A DNA stretch of 64,000 bases from an uncultured Romboutsia sp. (GTDB taxonomy: Bacteria > Bacillota > Clostridia > Peptostreptococcales > Peptostreptococcaceae), in the NCBI GenBank assembly GCA_937880075.1, contig CALFLM010000088.1, forward strand, positions 35,449 to 99,448, written 5' to 3'. Within the stretch, counting starts at the first letter, position 1; every line of letters begins with the position of its first letter. The position numbers were made by a program, and so were the translations under genes. Under the pieces are notes generated by a model. That model saw only the letters and a list, made by a program, of their open reading frames with translations. It was not told the DNA's origin and ran no database searches. Shown piece after piece: positions 16,796 through 25,700 of this stretch.

Positions 16796-18679
16796 TTAAA
16801 CCAAATTACTCATCATTTCCTTTCTATCTTCACTATTCTTACCAAACCATTTCTTGAACATTGACTTTGTCAAATCATCAATCTTGAAATGCATGAAGAT
16901 AGGGTTTCTCATTGATTCTTTTGTTTCAGATGCATCAAGACCAGAAAGACCTTTGACATACTTAATCATGTATCCTTTAAGCTTTCTTGCATCTTTATCA
17001 AATTCTTCTTGACTATAATACTTCTTTACTTCTTTACCCTTCTTTGCAATAATGATAGGAGTAATGCTTCTGCATACTATACCCTTCTCAAAAAGAATTG
17101 GCCATCTAGAAAAAAGGAGAAGCAACAATGCTGCAATCTTATCTCCATCAATATCTGCATCAGTAGATATCACAATCTTATCAAATTTCAAATCATTGAT
17201 ATTGAAGTCATCGCCAAATTTAAGACCTAAAATAGTAATGATATCATTGAACACATCATTCTTCATAATCTGCAATGGTGACATATCTAATGAATTAGGT
17301 GGTACACCTCTCATCACATAGCCTGCTTGAGTTTCTGGATCTCTACCAATACGAAGACCTCTTGCGGCAGAATCACCTTCATAAATCCAAAGCTGCTTAC
17401 CTTGTTTCTTTTTTGATGAACAAGTCACATACTTATCTGAACGACGAAGACCTTTGCTTGCTTCTTTATTGAGTTTACGAAGAGTACGTTGATCTTCTGC
17501 TTCACATTTCTTCTTATACCAATCTCTTACATTATCTATGATTTCAGACTTTATAACCGAATCAAGGAACTTGTTTGGAAGTTCAAACTTGACGTTTTCA
17601 TCTTTATAGAATTTCTCTACAGGTGTAGTCAAGCATTCCTTGGTTTGTGAATCATAAGATGGATTGGAAATAGTCAAGTCACAGAACATACTATAATTGC
17701 CATCAACTTGTCGTGGAAGCAAATCAATCTTATCTTTCTTCTTAAGAAAATCACATACAGTAGTATTGATGATTTGATGCAACGCTTTAACATGGGTACC
17801 TTTATTGCAAATACCTCCATTGACGAATCCAATATTGATAGCACCATCAGGATATACATAAACATGCTTATGTTCATCTTTCATCTCTATGCAATCCTTT
17901 AAAGTAACATAGTTTCTATATAAGTCAATATAGTCTTTGAAATTATCAAACTTATATTCACCACATAAATCTTCATCTTTATATGTTACCTTCAATCCTG
18001 GATTAGCAGCTGCTGCATTGATGCAACGTGTCAATATGATATCCTTGAATGTTCTGTCAAACTTATCTATACCTTCAAATCTAGAAAAGTCAAGATGAAA
18101 TGTAATCCTAGTTCCATGATTTTTCTTAGAAGATTTTTCTATCTCCTCATCATAGAATTCTGACATGTTGTTTTTCCAGTTACCAAGCCATCGCTTCTTT
18201 CCATCATCAGTCATTACACCAAAATATGATGAAAAAATGTTGGTTAGGGAACTTCCCACTCCGTTAGTACCAAGGCCAGATCTATCTTCATCATCATTAT
18301 AGTTTGATGATGTTCTCATTCTTCCGAAGATAAGTTGTGGTACCATAATACCAGCTTCTTTATGTTTGACAACAGGAATTCCACCATTATCTTCTATTAC
18401 TATAGTATTATCTTTCATTACAGTAACAGAAATCTGTGTCAACCCAATATTATCTGGTCTACGATATTCATCAGTAGAATTTGATATAATTTCATCTATC
18501 AATTTCAGTATAGCAGGAACATATTCTACTTCTTTCTGTATCATCATCTGTTCTTTATAATCAAAAACAAACTGAGTAGAAAGTTCTGGTTTTACTGAAC
18601 CAACATACATACCCGGGCGGAGTAGTACATGCTCTTGTTCTGATAACTCTTTATATTTTTGTTCTATTGTCTTTACCAT
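16796..18679 (-). CDS. DNA topoisomerase II ATPase subunit (T4 gp39/gp60-like)
   Basis: A 627-residue GyrB/ParE-like subunit in one piece, unlike T4 where gp39 and gp60 are split. The N-terminal GHKL ATPase has DEIISNSTDE (62-71), DNGG (97-100) and the lid GLGTNGVGSSLTN. The C-terminal TOPRIM domain has EGDSA and DADIDGD for magnesium binding at the cleavage site. With the 15384-16790 subunit it forms the complete enzyme that removes torsional stress during phage replication. Its start overlaps the stop of the preceding 186-residue gene by 7 nt. Confidence 0.92.
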   Translation of the reverse strand: MVKTIEQKYKELSEQEHVLLRPGMYVGSVKPELSTQFVFDYKEQMMIQKEVEYVPAILKLIDEIISNSTDEYRRPDNIGLTQISVTVMKDNTIVIEDNGGIPVVKHKEAGIMVPQLIFGRMRTSSNYNDDEDRSGLGTNGVGSSLTNIFSSYFGVMTDDGKKRWLGNWKNNMSEFYDEEIEKSSKKNHGTRITFHLDFSRFEGIDKFDRTFKDIILTRCINAAAANPGLKVTYKDEDLCGEYKFDNFKDYIDLYRNYVTLKDCIEMKDEHKHVYVYPDGAINIGFVNGGICNKGTHVKALHQIINTTVCDFLKKKDKIDLLPRQVDGNYSMFCDLTISNPSYDSQTKECLTTPVEKFYKDENVKFELPNKFLDSVIKSEIIDNVRDWYKKKCEAEDQRTLRKLNKEASKGLRRSDKYVTCSSKKKQGKQLWIYEGDSAARGLRIGRDPETQAGYVMRGVPPNSLDMSPLQIMKNDVFNDIITILGLKFGDDFNINDLKFDKIVISTDADIDGDKIAALLLLLFSRWPILFEKGIVCRSITPIIIAKKGKEVKKYYSQEEFDKDARKLKGYMIKYVKGLSGLDASETKESMRNPIFMHFKIDDLTKSMFKKWFGKNSEDRKEMMSNLV

Positions 18680-19233
18680 TTCTCTTCAAAATATTTCAAG
18701 TATTTAGGCAAAATTGTTTTACCATGATTTTTAATATAGTTTTGCAATGAATCTTTTTCATTGTTTTCATCATTATAAGTATATATTAAAAAATCAAGAT
18801 TGTTTTTAAAATTACCTACTTTATTGCATTTACTTTCTAACCAATCTTCAAAATCATTCTTAATATCATTATATCCAGTCCAACTGCATTTTATTCTATT
18901 TCTTCTATCAATACCTTTTGCTCTATCTTGTTGACAAACTAAATTTATCTCATCATTACAAAGCAAATCAACTAAACTTATTTCAAAATTGAATTTTTTC
19001 CAAGGATAATGGTCATTCTTCAAATAAATATGAATATGAGGATATGGTCTATCTCCTGCTGCTACTCCATGCAATGCCTCTCTATAAAGATTCTTTCCAA
19101 ACTTTACTTCATTAGTTGCAAAAGCCATCTCATTTATCTGAATACCACAAGGCAATCCTAAAGATTCTTTCAATACGTAAATCAAATCTTTTATTCTATA
19201 TTCTATATCTATTTGACGTAATCTTAAATCCAT
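18673..19233 (-). CDS. Protein of unknown function upstream of topoisomerase genes
   Basis: A 186-residue soluble protein, not recognised. A central segment (KIHIYLKNDHYPWKKFNFEI-like, beginning PYPHIHIYLKND) and Trp/Lys-rich stretches are visible. It overlaps the start of the topoisomerase ATPase gene, so it is translationally coupled to it, and it is preceded by two other small genes in the same operon. Confidence 0.7.
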   Translation of the reverse strand: MDLRLRQIDIEYRIKDLIYVLKESLGLPCGIQINEMAFATNEVKFGKNLYREALHGVAAGDRPYPHIHIYLKNDHYPWKKFNFEISLVDLLCNDEINLVCQQDRAKGIDRRNRIKCSWTGYNDIKNDFEDWLESKCNKVGNFKNNLDFLIYTYNDENNEKDSLQNYIKNHGKTILPKYLKYFEEKW

Positions 19234-19245
19234 GATAGAAAATAT

Positions 19246-19539
19246 TTACAATACCTTAAGATAAGCATCATTCAAAGTAAGCCATTCTTTCTTACCATCT
19301 TTATTATGAATTCTCAATTCACATTTATATACTGGATATTTGACATTCTTAGGCGCTACCAATGTTACTCTTGAATTCAACACTTTACCAATATGTTCTA
19401 CTCGTTCAATACTAGCACCAAATCCTCTTGGAGATGGTATTAATTCAGGAACTTTAATAGAAACATTTTGGTCTATCATTGCATCAAGTTCATTTTTCAA
19501 CCAATCGTGAAAATGATCCATTTCTGATATCTTAAACAT
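19246..19539 (-). CDS. Small protein of unknown function
   Basis: A 97-residue protein with no recognised domain. The N-terminal half is acidic and helical (HDWLKNELDAMIDQ), and the C-terminal half is strand-rich (SRVTLVAPKNVKYPVYKCEL). It overlaps the upstream gene by 8 nt and precedes the next by 12 nt. Confidence 0.65.
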   Translation of the reverse strand: MFKISEMDHFHDWLKNELDAMIDQNVSIKVPELIPSPRGFGASIERVEHIGKVLNSRVTLVAPKNVKYPVYKCELRIHNKDGKKEWLTLNDAYLKVL

Positions 19540-19807
19540 TTATTTTTCCTTTCTTATATAATCTGTTTATTGTATTATTTACATAATTGTAATTCTTCTT
19601 AAATTCATCTGTCATGAATTCCCAACTCCAAAGATAGAGCTGTTCTGGTTCTCCATTCTCTTTTATTTCGAAGAATTTCATATTATGCGGTGTACAACTT
19701 ACAATAAGTTCATCATCTTTCTTAGCAGGCAACACTTCTACAAGACATAAAATGTTTTTATGTACAGTATTGTCTTTCTCATTAAGAATATAGTTTACTG
19801 TATACAT
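19532..19807 (-). CDS. Small protein of unknown function, first gene of the topoisomerase operon
   Basis: A 91-residue protein, not recognised, with beta-strand-like N-terminal half and basic C-terminus (NRLYKKGKINV). No promoter matching the common motif was found in the 95 nt between it and the endonuclease gene upstream. Confidence 0.65.
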   Translation of the reverse strand: MYTVNYILNEKDNTVHKNILCLVEVLPAKKDDELIVSCTPHNMKFFEIKENGEPEQLYLWSWEFMTDEFKKNYNYVNNTINRLYKKGKINV

Positions 19808-19902
19808 AGTACCGCCAAATATTGCATGTACACCTGATTTGATTACTGATTACAAATTTCTACTTACTCTTTTCATGTTCTAAGAATTTATGATTTGAAC
19901 AT

Positions 19903-21147
19903 CTATAATATAGATAAATTATATAGAATTTCAAAATTACTATCAAATACCTCTATATAGTTCAAATGATTTTCTTTTGCAATTTTTCTTTTGTTTGGGT
20001 CTGATATTGTCCAAACTTTTATAGCATTCTTATAAAATCTTGATCCATTGTTTGCTTTTGATTGCCATCGTTGCAACTTAACTTGGTCTTTAATAGAATT
20101 TGGATTGTATGGATGAGGACCATGTGTCCACATACCTTGTAATTCTATAAAAGTATCTAAAGATTTGATATAGAAGTCACAATTGAATGGATATCTTTCA
20201 CATTTGTATTGTCTTATAATATCAGATGAACCATATTTTGCACAAAGTATTTTATAAAGGCTTTCTTCTGGTATAGAAGTATTGAATGTACAATTAGTTA
20301 ATTTAGTACCATAAATTTTTTCTCTTACGAAATGTGCTTGCCAAGAAAAGTCAACACCATATCTTTCTTGGTTAGTTTTCTTTATTTTATTTATAAATTC
20401 ATCTGTCTTGCTATAATTGTCAACTCCATATTTTTTCAAACAAGTTTCTTTATATGAATATTTTATCTTTTCTTTTATTCCATCATATTGCCAAGAAAAG
20501 TCAACACCATATCTTTTTTGGTTAGTTTTCTTTATTTTATCTATAAATTCATCTGTCTTGCTATAATTGTCAACTCCATATTTTTTCAAACAAGTTTCTT
20601 TATATTGTTTTTCACATTTTTTATGAATCTCAGGTATGCTAAAGACACTATTTACCCCATATTTTAATTTATTTGTGTTGTGTTGGGTTTCAATGGATTT
20701 TTGTTTTACTTCATCAATTTGCATTACATTGTCAACACCATATTTTAATTGACAATTTAAAACTTTTGATTTATTACATTTTTCTTTAATTACTTCATTT
20801 TTCCATGGATTGTCAACTCCATATCTTTTCAAACAAGTTTCTTTTGTTTTTTGTTGTTTTAATTTATTTGAATTTGAACATTTTGAACAACAAAAACTTT
20901 GATATAGTAAATGCCCTTTATTAAGACCAAGATATTTTACTTTATTTCCACATTCTTTACATATTGGCCTAATCTCTTTATTATATTTTATTCTATCAAG
21001 TGATTCTTTTAAAGAATCTATATATTCAAATCTAGTAAAGAGGTACTCTGTAATATTAGGGTACCTCTCACTATTCTTAAGATATTTTGCTTTTGGTAAT
21101 TTATCCTGATATATCGTATTTATTATTATTTTATCATGATTTTGCAT
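19903..21147 (-). CDS. Putative Vsr/EDxHD-type homing endonuclease (copy 3), 3' of split polymerase
   Basis: A 414-residue family member with CKECGNK...CCSKCS zinc-finger-like motif, six to seven KYG/RYG repeats and the nuclease segment PEESLY, CDFYIKSLDTFIELQG, WTHGPHPYNPNS. Its ATG (21147) lies inside the last codons of the polymerase N-terminal gene (14-nt overlap), so it occupies the exact place where the polymerase gene is broken. Two of its repeats are a recent 150-nt tandem duplication. The start chosen is the only ATG giving the usual INTIYQDKLPKAKYLKN opening. Confidence 0.75.
   Translation of the reverse strand: MQNHDKIIINTIYQDKLPKAKYLKNSERYPNITEYLFTRFEYIDSLKESLDRIKYNKEIRPICKECGNKVKYLGLNKGHLLYQSFCCSKCSNSNKLKQQKTKETCLKRYGVDNPWKNEVIKEKCNKSKVLNCQLKYGVDNVMQIDEVKQKSIETQHNTNKLKYGVNSVFSIPEIHKKCEKQYKETCLKKYGVDNYSKTDEFIDKIKKTNQKRYGVDFSWQYDGIKEKIKYSYKETCLKKYGVDNYSKTDEFINKIKKTNQERYGVDFSWQAHFVREKIYGTKLTNCTFNTSIPEESLYKILCAKYGSSDIIRQYKCERYPFNCDFYIKSLDTFIELQGMWTHGPHPYNPNSIKDQVKLQRWQSKANNGSRFYKNAIKVWTISDPNKRKIAKENHLNYIEVFDSNFEILYNLSIL
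20339..20605 (-). repeat. Tandem 150-nt repeat inside the endonuclease gene
   Basis: Positions 20339-20455 and 20489-20605 are nearly identical (about three differences in 117 nt) with a period of 150 nt, or 50 codons. Each unit encodes one CLKKYGVDNYSKTDEFI...RYGVDFSWQ module, so the protein gained one extra repeat pair recently. Confidence 0.85.
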
Positions 21148-22687
21148 TTTGTTCTTCTTCTCTTATCTTTATAAGTCGATCAACTTCCATCATTAATTTA
21201 CCCTGAGCCTCCCAATTCAAATATTTGTAGTGATCTCGACGCTCTTTTTGAATCCTTTGCATACGTGAAAACATGTATTCTTTATCATTTTTGTAGACAG
21301 TTCCTTGCAATGACACAAAATAGTTAGGGTCTTTTCTGAACTTATCAAGCTCTTCTTCTGTCCATGGAATTTCTGTATATCTTCCAAAACTGTCTGGGCC
21401 AACTTTATTCGTAACAATTGATTCCATTGATATGTTGCAAGTTCGAACTACTGATGGATAAAGTGAAGCAAAATCATCACATACACTATATTCCCAACGT
21501 CCAGGAACACATCCACAAAAAGCACCTTCATAATTTACTTTTGTTCTTTCAACTGCATCATAATCCCATACTACATGTCGATCTTCATCATAAAAACATC
21601 TGAACAAATTAGCTGTTGTCAAAGCTACTTGACCCAAGGCTTTCTGGGCCGGAATTCCTGTTACTGTTGCCATAGAACAAGGACTTTCAATACATTTGAA
21701 ACGATAATGAATCAAAGCATTCAAGCAAGAGTCGATAGCATTATAGTAAACAAACAATGGGAAATCATTTTCATAACATTCCTTCATTGTTCCTTCATAT
21801 TTTACTTTATGAGCATTAACACCATGGCTACCAACCCAATCCAATGAATATGACTCATAAGGTCTCATTGAATATTCATAAGATTTGATGAGTTCCATAT
21901 AATCCCATATCATGCAACCTTGTGGTGCTGGAATACTATATTTTGTACCATCCATCTCTGACCAAGAAATTTTATTGATTTCTCCAACAACACTAGCAGA
22001 TCTCATCAATTGCATTGCTTTGAACTTTCCAAACAACTTTACTGTTCTATTCCAAATATAGTTCCAGTCAAATCGATAATAGTTCCATCCAGCTAAACAA
22101 CCAATCTTTGGCATTATTCTAGTGAACCAATGTTCAATCATTGATTCTTCTGTTTCAAAATATTGATAATATACTTTTGGTGTAAAACCTTTTTTCTTTA
22201 CTAGGTTTTTTGCAAAATCATTATCTTCTATATATTTAAGGTATCTTTCCTTCAATTCTTCTTGTTCATCAGAATTCAATGGTTTGATACCTAATACCAT
22301 TACAGACAAATCTGGACCAACAAGACTTATCAACTGAATTCTTTGCTCTGCCTTTTCTGGTTCTGGGAATTCATCTGAAATTTCAGTTTCTATATCACTA
22401 AAGTAAATTCTTGGAAATCTCATTGCCATTACTTCTTTATAAATATCTTCTGGCAAATTGTATAAGAATTCCAACTGGTCAAACTCATTTGGCTGATATT
22501 TAGATGCATCCTTAAATACTACATCACATCTCTTTTCATCCCATGTATACTTCTTTCCATTTGGATTATACTCATAAGTTTTCCAATGATGCATCTGTTT
22601 TGAATAGCATTTTCTGTTACCATTTTCATCCAAATAGAAAATATAATACGTCTGATTCTTTCTTAACCAAAATCTGTCAATTATCAT
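21134..22687 (-). CDS. DNA polymerase, family B, N-terminal part (exonuclease and motif A)
   Basis: A 517-residue N-terminal part of a T4 gp43-like polymerase. It has the 3'-5' exonuclease motifs: ExoI FSDIETE (97-102), ExoII GWNYYRFDWNY (200-210) and ExoIII YYNAIDS (314-320). Polymerase motif A is DDFASLYPS (404-412). The protein stops about 110 residues later in the fingers region (QKERRDHYKYL), before motifs B and C, which are encoded in the gene at 57592-58884. It is bracketed by endonuclease genes on both sides (overlaps of 14 and 11 nt). There is no intein sequence at its end, so the two parts probably assemble non-covalently. Confidence 0.88.
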   Translation of the reverse strand: MIIDRFWLRKNQTYYIFYLDENGNRKCYSKQMHHWKTYEYNPNGKKYTWDEKRCDVVFKDASKYQPNEFDQLEFLYNLPEDIYKEVMAMRFPRIYFSDIETEISDEFPEPEKAEQRIQLISLVGPDLSVMVLGIKPLNSDEQEELKERYLKYIEDNDFAKNLVKKKGFTPKVYYQYFETEESMIEHWFTRIMPKIGCLAGWNYYRFDWNYIWNRTVKLFGKFKAMQLMRSASVVGEINKISWSEMDGTKYSIPAPQGCMIWDYMELIKSYEYSMRPYESYSLDWVGSHGVNAHKVKYEGTMKECYENDFPLFVYYNAIDSCLNALIHYRFKCIESPCSMATVTGIPAQKALGQVALTTANLFRCFYDEDRHVVWDYDAVERTKVNYEGAFCGCVPGRWEYSVCDDFASLYPSVVRTCNISMESIVTNKVGPDSFGRYTEIPWTEEELDKFRKDPNYFVSLQGTVYKNDKEYMFSRMQRIQKERRDHYKYLNWEAQGKLMMEVDRLIKIREEEQNAKS

Positions 22688-23807
22688 AGTCTTTTAAAAA
22701 ATTATTAATTATCGAATTTAATATAGTTATGTCTTGTTTGATTTTTAAGATATCCTTATGGAATATTTCCAAATATTTCAAATTATTTTCTTTTGCTTTA
22801 TTTCTTTTTTCAACATCTTTAATTGTCCAAATAGTAATTGCTTGACAATTAGGACCATATCTTTTTTTATACTTTTGTACTAATATTTGATGCTTGATGG
22901 AATTTGGGTTATATGGTTCTTTTCCATGCGTATAATACCCTTGAACTTCTATAAATAAATCTAAAGATTTGATATAGAAATCACATCTGTATGGATATCT
23001 ATCTTTGTCTTTGTATTCCCTTAAAATATTATTTTTACCATATATATCTATCAATTTTTCATATATAGTTTCTTCTATCTTAGATGTATTGAACGTATGA
23101 TTTCTTCTTAAAGTTTCATATCTCTTTTGTTTTGTCTTTTCTAACAATAATTTTTCTCTGTTTTCTTTTCTATTAAATACACAATATACACCATATTTCT
23201 TATATGTGGTTTCTTCTGTCTTATTATATATTTCTTTATTTGCTAAAGGAGAATAAGTACCGAAATTTACATAGCATGTTTCATGCCATTTTTTGTTTAT
23301 TTCTTTATTTTGTAATGGTACTTCTACACCATAACGTTTCATATTTGTTTCCTTAACCTTATCTTGATACTCCTTCAATAAGCTAGCACGAACTACGCCA
23401 TATTTATTCTTACATGTTTCTTTACCTTTGTCAATAACATTTTTATTCTTCATAGGATTATCAACCCCATATTTATCAATACAAGATTTCTTATATGCTT
23501 CTTTAGTTTCATTTGAATTCATTGAGCATTTACAACTGCAGAAATCAGCATACAATTTTCCTGTTTTCTTATACCAAGATATTCCTTTGAAATAAGTAGG
23601 TTTACCACATATACTACAGTAATTTCTTTTTATATTATATTTTATCCTAAAAAGTATTTCAGTAAATGTTGATGGATTGTCATTAAAATATGAAAACAAA
23701 TAATTTCTTATATTTTGATACTTTTTACATCTTATTTTATTTATATTGACTTTATCATCTTTATACAAATATTTTAATATTATATTATTTACAAATTTGT
23801 TTGTCAT
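22677..23807 (-). CDS. Putative Vsr/EDxHD-type homing endonuclease (copy 4), 5' of split polymerase
   Basis: A 376-residue family member with CSICGKP...CSCKCS, KYG repeats (DKYGVDN, NKYGVVR, KRYGVEV, KKYGVYC) and the nuclease segment IEETIYEK, CDFYIKSLDLFIEVQG, YTHGKEPYNPNS. Its stop overlaps the start of the polymerase N-terminal gene by 11 nt. It therefore sits directly upstream, and the polymerase N-terminal gene may depend on its transcript. Confidence 0.72.
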   Translation of the reverse strand: MTNKFVNNIILKYLYKDDKVNINKIRCKKYQNIRNYLFSYFNDNPSTFTEILFRIKYNIKRNYCSICGKPTYFKGISWYKKTGKLYADFCSCKCSMNSNETKEAYKKSCIDKYGVDNPMKNKNVIDKGKETCKNKYGVVRASLLKEYQDKVKETNMKRYGVEVPLQNKEINKKWHETCYVNFGTYSPLANKEIYNKTEETTYKKYGVYCVFNRKENREKLLLEKTKQKRYETLRRNHTFNTSKIEETIYEKLIDIYGKNNILREYKDKDRYPYRCDFYIKSLDLFIEVQGYYTHGKEPYNPNSIKHQILVQKYKKRYGPNCQAITIWTIKDVEKRNKAKENNLKYLEIFHKDILKIKQDITILNSIINNFLKDYDN

Positions 23808-23821
23808 TGTTCAATACTAAT

Positions 23822-23866
23822 AAAGTGTTCAATTATATTGAACATAGTCAATTAATTGAACACTTT
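23822..23866 (-). terminator. Terminator between small gene and endonuclease gene
   Basis: AAAGTGTTCAATTA pairs with TAATTGAACACTTT, a 14-bp stem with an AT loop, ending in T-rich sequence on the minus strand. It separates the AAA+ operon from the endonuclease-polymerase operon. Confidence 0.7.
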
Positions 23867-23897
23867 CATAAATAGGACTGAATTTGATTCAAAAATC

Positions 23898-24167
23898 TTA
23901 AGATTTCAATGCCTTATATATATCCTTGCACATCCTCATTGATTTATTGAATTTAGATTTGACTGGTTTTGGAATATCAGTATTTTTTGAAAATTTCATA
24001 ATTGTTCCATATATTTCACCATCATTATAAGGTTTGAATATTTCTGCAACCTCATCCTTTTCTATATTGCTAAGCTGGTCATAACAGAACAAAGCCTTGA
24101 TATTGTCAATAATACCATCAAACCCTGATTCATTAACCATTGTAATTGATTCTAATAATGATTTCAT
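23898..24167 (-). CDS. Small protein with a capsid-targeting-like N-terminus
   Basis: An 89-residue protein of unknown function. The start MKSLLESITMVNES resembles the N-terminal capsid-targeting peptide of T4 internal proteins (M-K-x-x-x-E-F-I-x-E pattern) and similar starts in four other genes of this window. The rest is helical and ends in basic KSKFNKSMRMCKDIYKALKS. If the peptide is real, the protein would be packaged in the head and trimmed by the prohead protease. It is the last gene before the terminator at 23822-23866. Confidence 0.6.
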   Translation of the reverse strand: MKSLLESITMVNESGFDGIIDNIKALFCYDQLSNIEKDEVAEIFKPYNDGEIYGTIMKFSKNTDIPKPVKSKFNKSMRMCKDIYKALKS

Positions 24168-24253
24168 TTTTAATCGATATATATTGATTAAAAATATTGT
24201 TCAATAGAAAGAAAGTGTTTATTCATATTGAACATCGCCAATCAATTAAACAA

Positions 24254-24850
24254 TTATTTATATTTGAAATTATCCATTTTATCTGTAACCTCGTATACAA
24301 CACCAACATCTGTTGTCTTTACACTTAGCAAACCTAATGATATTAATGTATTTATGATGATACTAGTATATTCTGGTTTATAGTAATATTTGAGATATGT
24401 ATCATAAGCATTCAATGGCTTATCTGGCTTAGTGAACCTAGCACATTCCCAATCTACTATTGCTTCTGTCCATTCTACTTCATCTTTAGGTTTATAAGCT
24501 TTATTTCCATCTAGATCCTTATAGCATGGATGATGATCTTGCCATAATGTATGGATATGGTTGATGCATTCAACTCCTAACCATGGAAACAATGCATACA
24601 TTACAATCTTATCAACATCATGATACTTATGGATTACTTTACCTCGTAAGTAAGCTTCTACTTTCTTGAAGCATACATGATGCTTATAAGAATATAGGAG
24701 ATATGAATAACTTTCTGTTATATTTCTCAAAATCAAAGATAAAAGTCCAAATAAGTCGAATATCTTATATTGGACTGAATAATCTTTAAAAGTTTCTCTT
24801 ACATAGTGCAAAACATACTTAAGCTTTTCTTTACAACAAATCATAGTCAT
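24254..24850 (-). CDS. Possible HD-like metal-binding protein
   Basis: A 198-residue protein. Histidines and acidic residues (IHKYHDVDKIVMYALFPWLG, then INHIHTLWQDHHP) are spaced as in HD-type phosphohydrolases found in phages. The catalytic assignment is a guess from this spacing alone. It overlaps the preceding gene by about 20 nt; the second ATG (24844) may be the true start. Confidence 0.5.
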   Translation of the reverse strand: MTMICCKEKLKYVLHYVRETFKDYSVQYKIFDLFGLLSLILRNITESYSYLLYSYKHHVCFKKVEAYLRGKVIHKYHDVDKIVMYALFPWLGVECINHIHTLWQDHHPCYKDLDGNKAYKPKDEVEWTEAIVDWECARFTKPDKPLNAYDTYLKYYYKPEYTSIIINTLISLGLLSVKTTDVGVVYEVTDKMDNFKYK

Positions 24851-25310
24851 TTTCGTTTTTATCTGTTTTTTCTTCTTCTGAATTTGCTAAACCTCCATAA
24901 GGTGTATATGGAAGATTAGAACAATTTCTGTACAATTGGTTATATATATGGGCAGCAGATTGACCTACTTCAATAGTTTCATAAGCATTATCTTTATCAT
25001 AACTAACTTTTTTTGTTCTTCCATCATAACAATTATCAATTTCTAATCCATTACCGATAGGTGTCTTAAGCACTATCTTAGTTGGTATTGTACAGATAAT
25101 TTCATGAATTCTATCAATAGGAATCATTTTATCAGTATACCATTTTACATACAACTTCTTTTCTTTTTCTACATATTCATAAATCTTATCATCTGATATA
25201 ACACTTACCAGCAAGAATCTAGGAACATAAGTCATATCTACATCATTCATCTTCTTCCTAGTCTTTATTGAATAATCAAATGCTTTGTAGTTTTTAAAAT
25301 TTTGTTTCAT
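24831..25310 (-). CDS. Protein of unknown function
   Basis: A 159-residue protein, not recognised. A beta-rich middle (CTIPTKIVLKTPIGNGLEI) is followed by a Tyr/Asn-rich segment and an acidic tail. It is four nt after the 87-residue gene and overlaps the following gene, so it is part of the AAA+ operon downstream of repeat element 3. Confidence 0.65.
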   Translation of the reverse strand: MKQNFKNYKAFDYSIKTRKKMNDVDMTYVPRFLLVSVISDDKIYEYVEKEKKLYVKWYTDKMIPIDRIHEIICTIPTKIVLKTPIGNGLEIDNCYDGRTKKVSYDKDNAYETIEVGQSAAHIYNQLYRNCSNLPYTPYGGLANSEEEKTDKNENDYDLL

Positions 25311-25314
25311 AACA

Positions 25315-25578
25315 TCAATTCCAATCTTCTATACTACTATCAACAAACCATCTTCCTACATACTCATAAGTAAACAACTTGGTACTTGTATACTTTCCAA
25401 GTCTTCCATAAAATGCATGTGGTGACCACAATTCATCTGTATAATGATACTTCATCCAAAATAATGGATCTACATAATTCTTATTTGGATTTGTATCTCT
25501 CCATTTTGTCTTGTATATGTTACCTATAATACCATAGCATATAAGGTAACCTCTAAATACATAAATTAACTTTTTCAT
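25315..25578 (-). CDS. Small protein of unknown function
   Basis: An 87-residue protein rich in Tyr and Trp with no recognised domain. It is the first gene downstream of the structured element at 25601-25694. Confidence 0.6.
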   Translation of the reverse strand: MKKLIYVFRGYLICYGIIGNIYKTKWRDTNPNKNYVDPLFWMKYHYTDELWSPHAFYGRLGKYTSTKLFTYEYVGRWFVDSSIEDWN

Positions 25579-25600
25579 AAGCTCTTATAATATTATCTAG

Positions 25601-25694
25601 ATTCCCCTGTTAAGCGCCTGGGTCACACAGGGAGCGGAAGAATATGTTTCGGTATATTCTATCATCCAAGATAATTTTAACGTCCCTGTGTGAA
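25601..25694 (-). repeat. Conserved structured element, copy 3 of 4
   Basis: On the minus strand CACACAGGGA pairs with TCCCTGTGTG. The enclosed part has an ATTATC...GATGAT hairpin and a GAATAT-loop-ATATTC hairpin, followed by ACCCAGGCGCTTAACAGGGG. It lies between the AAA+ ATPase gene and the three small genes of the same operon. Copy 4 at 54996-55089 is the closest relative and shares the second hairpin with changed loop bases. Confidence 0.8.
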
Positions 25695-25700
25695 TGTTTT

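Noticed and set aside
20339..20605. CRISPR-like repeat array
   Set aside because: The repeats are inside a coding frame, with a 150-nt period and no unique spacers.
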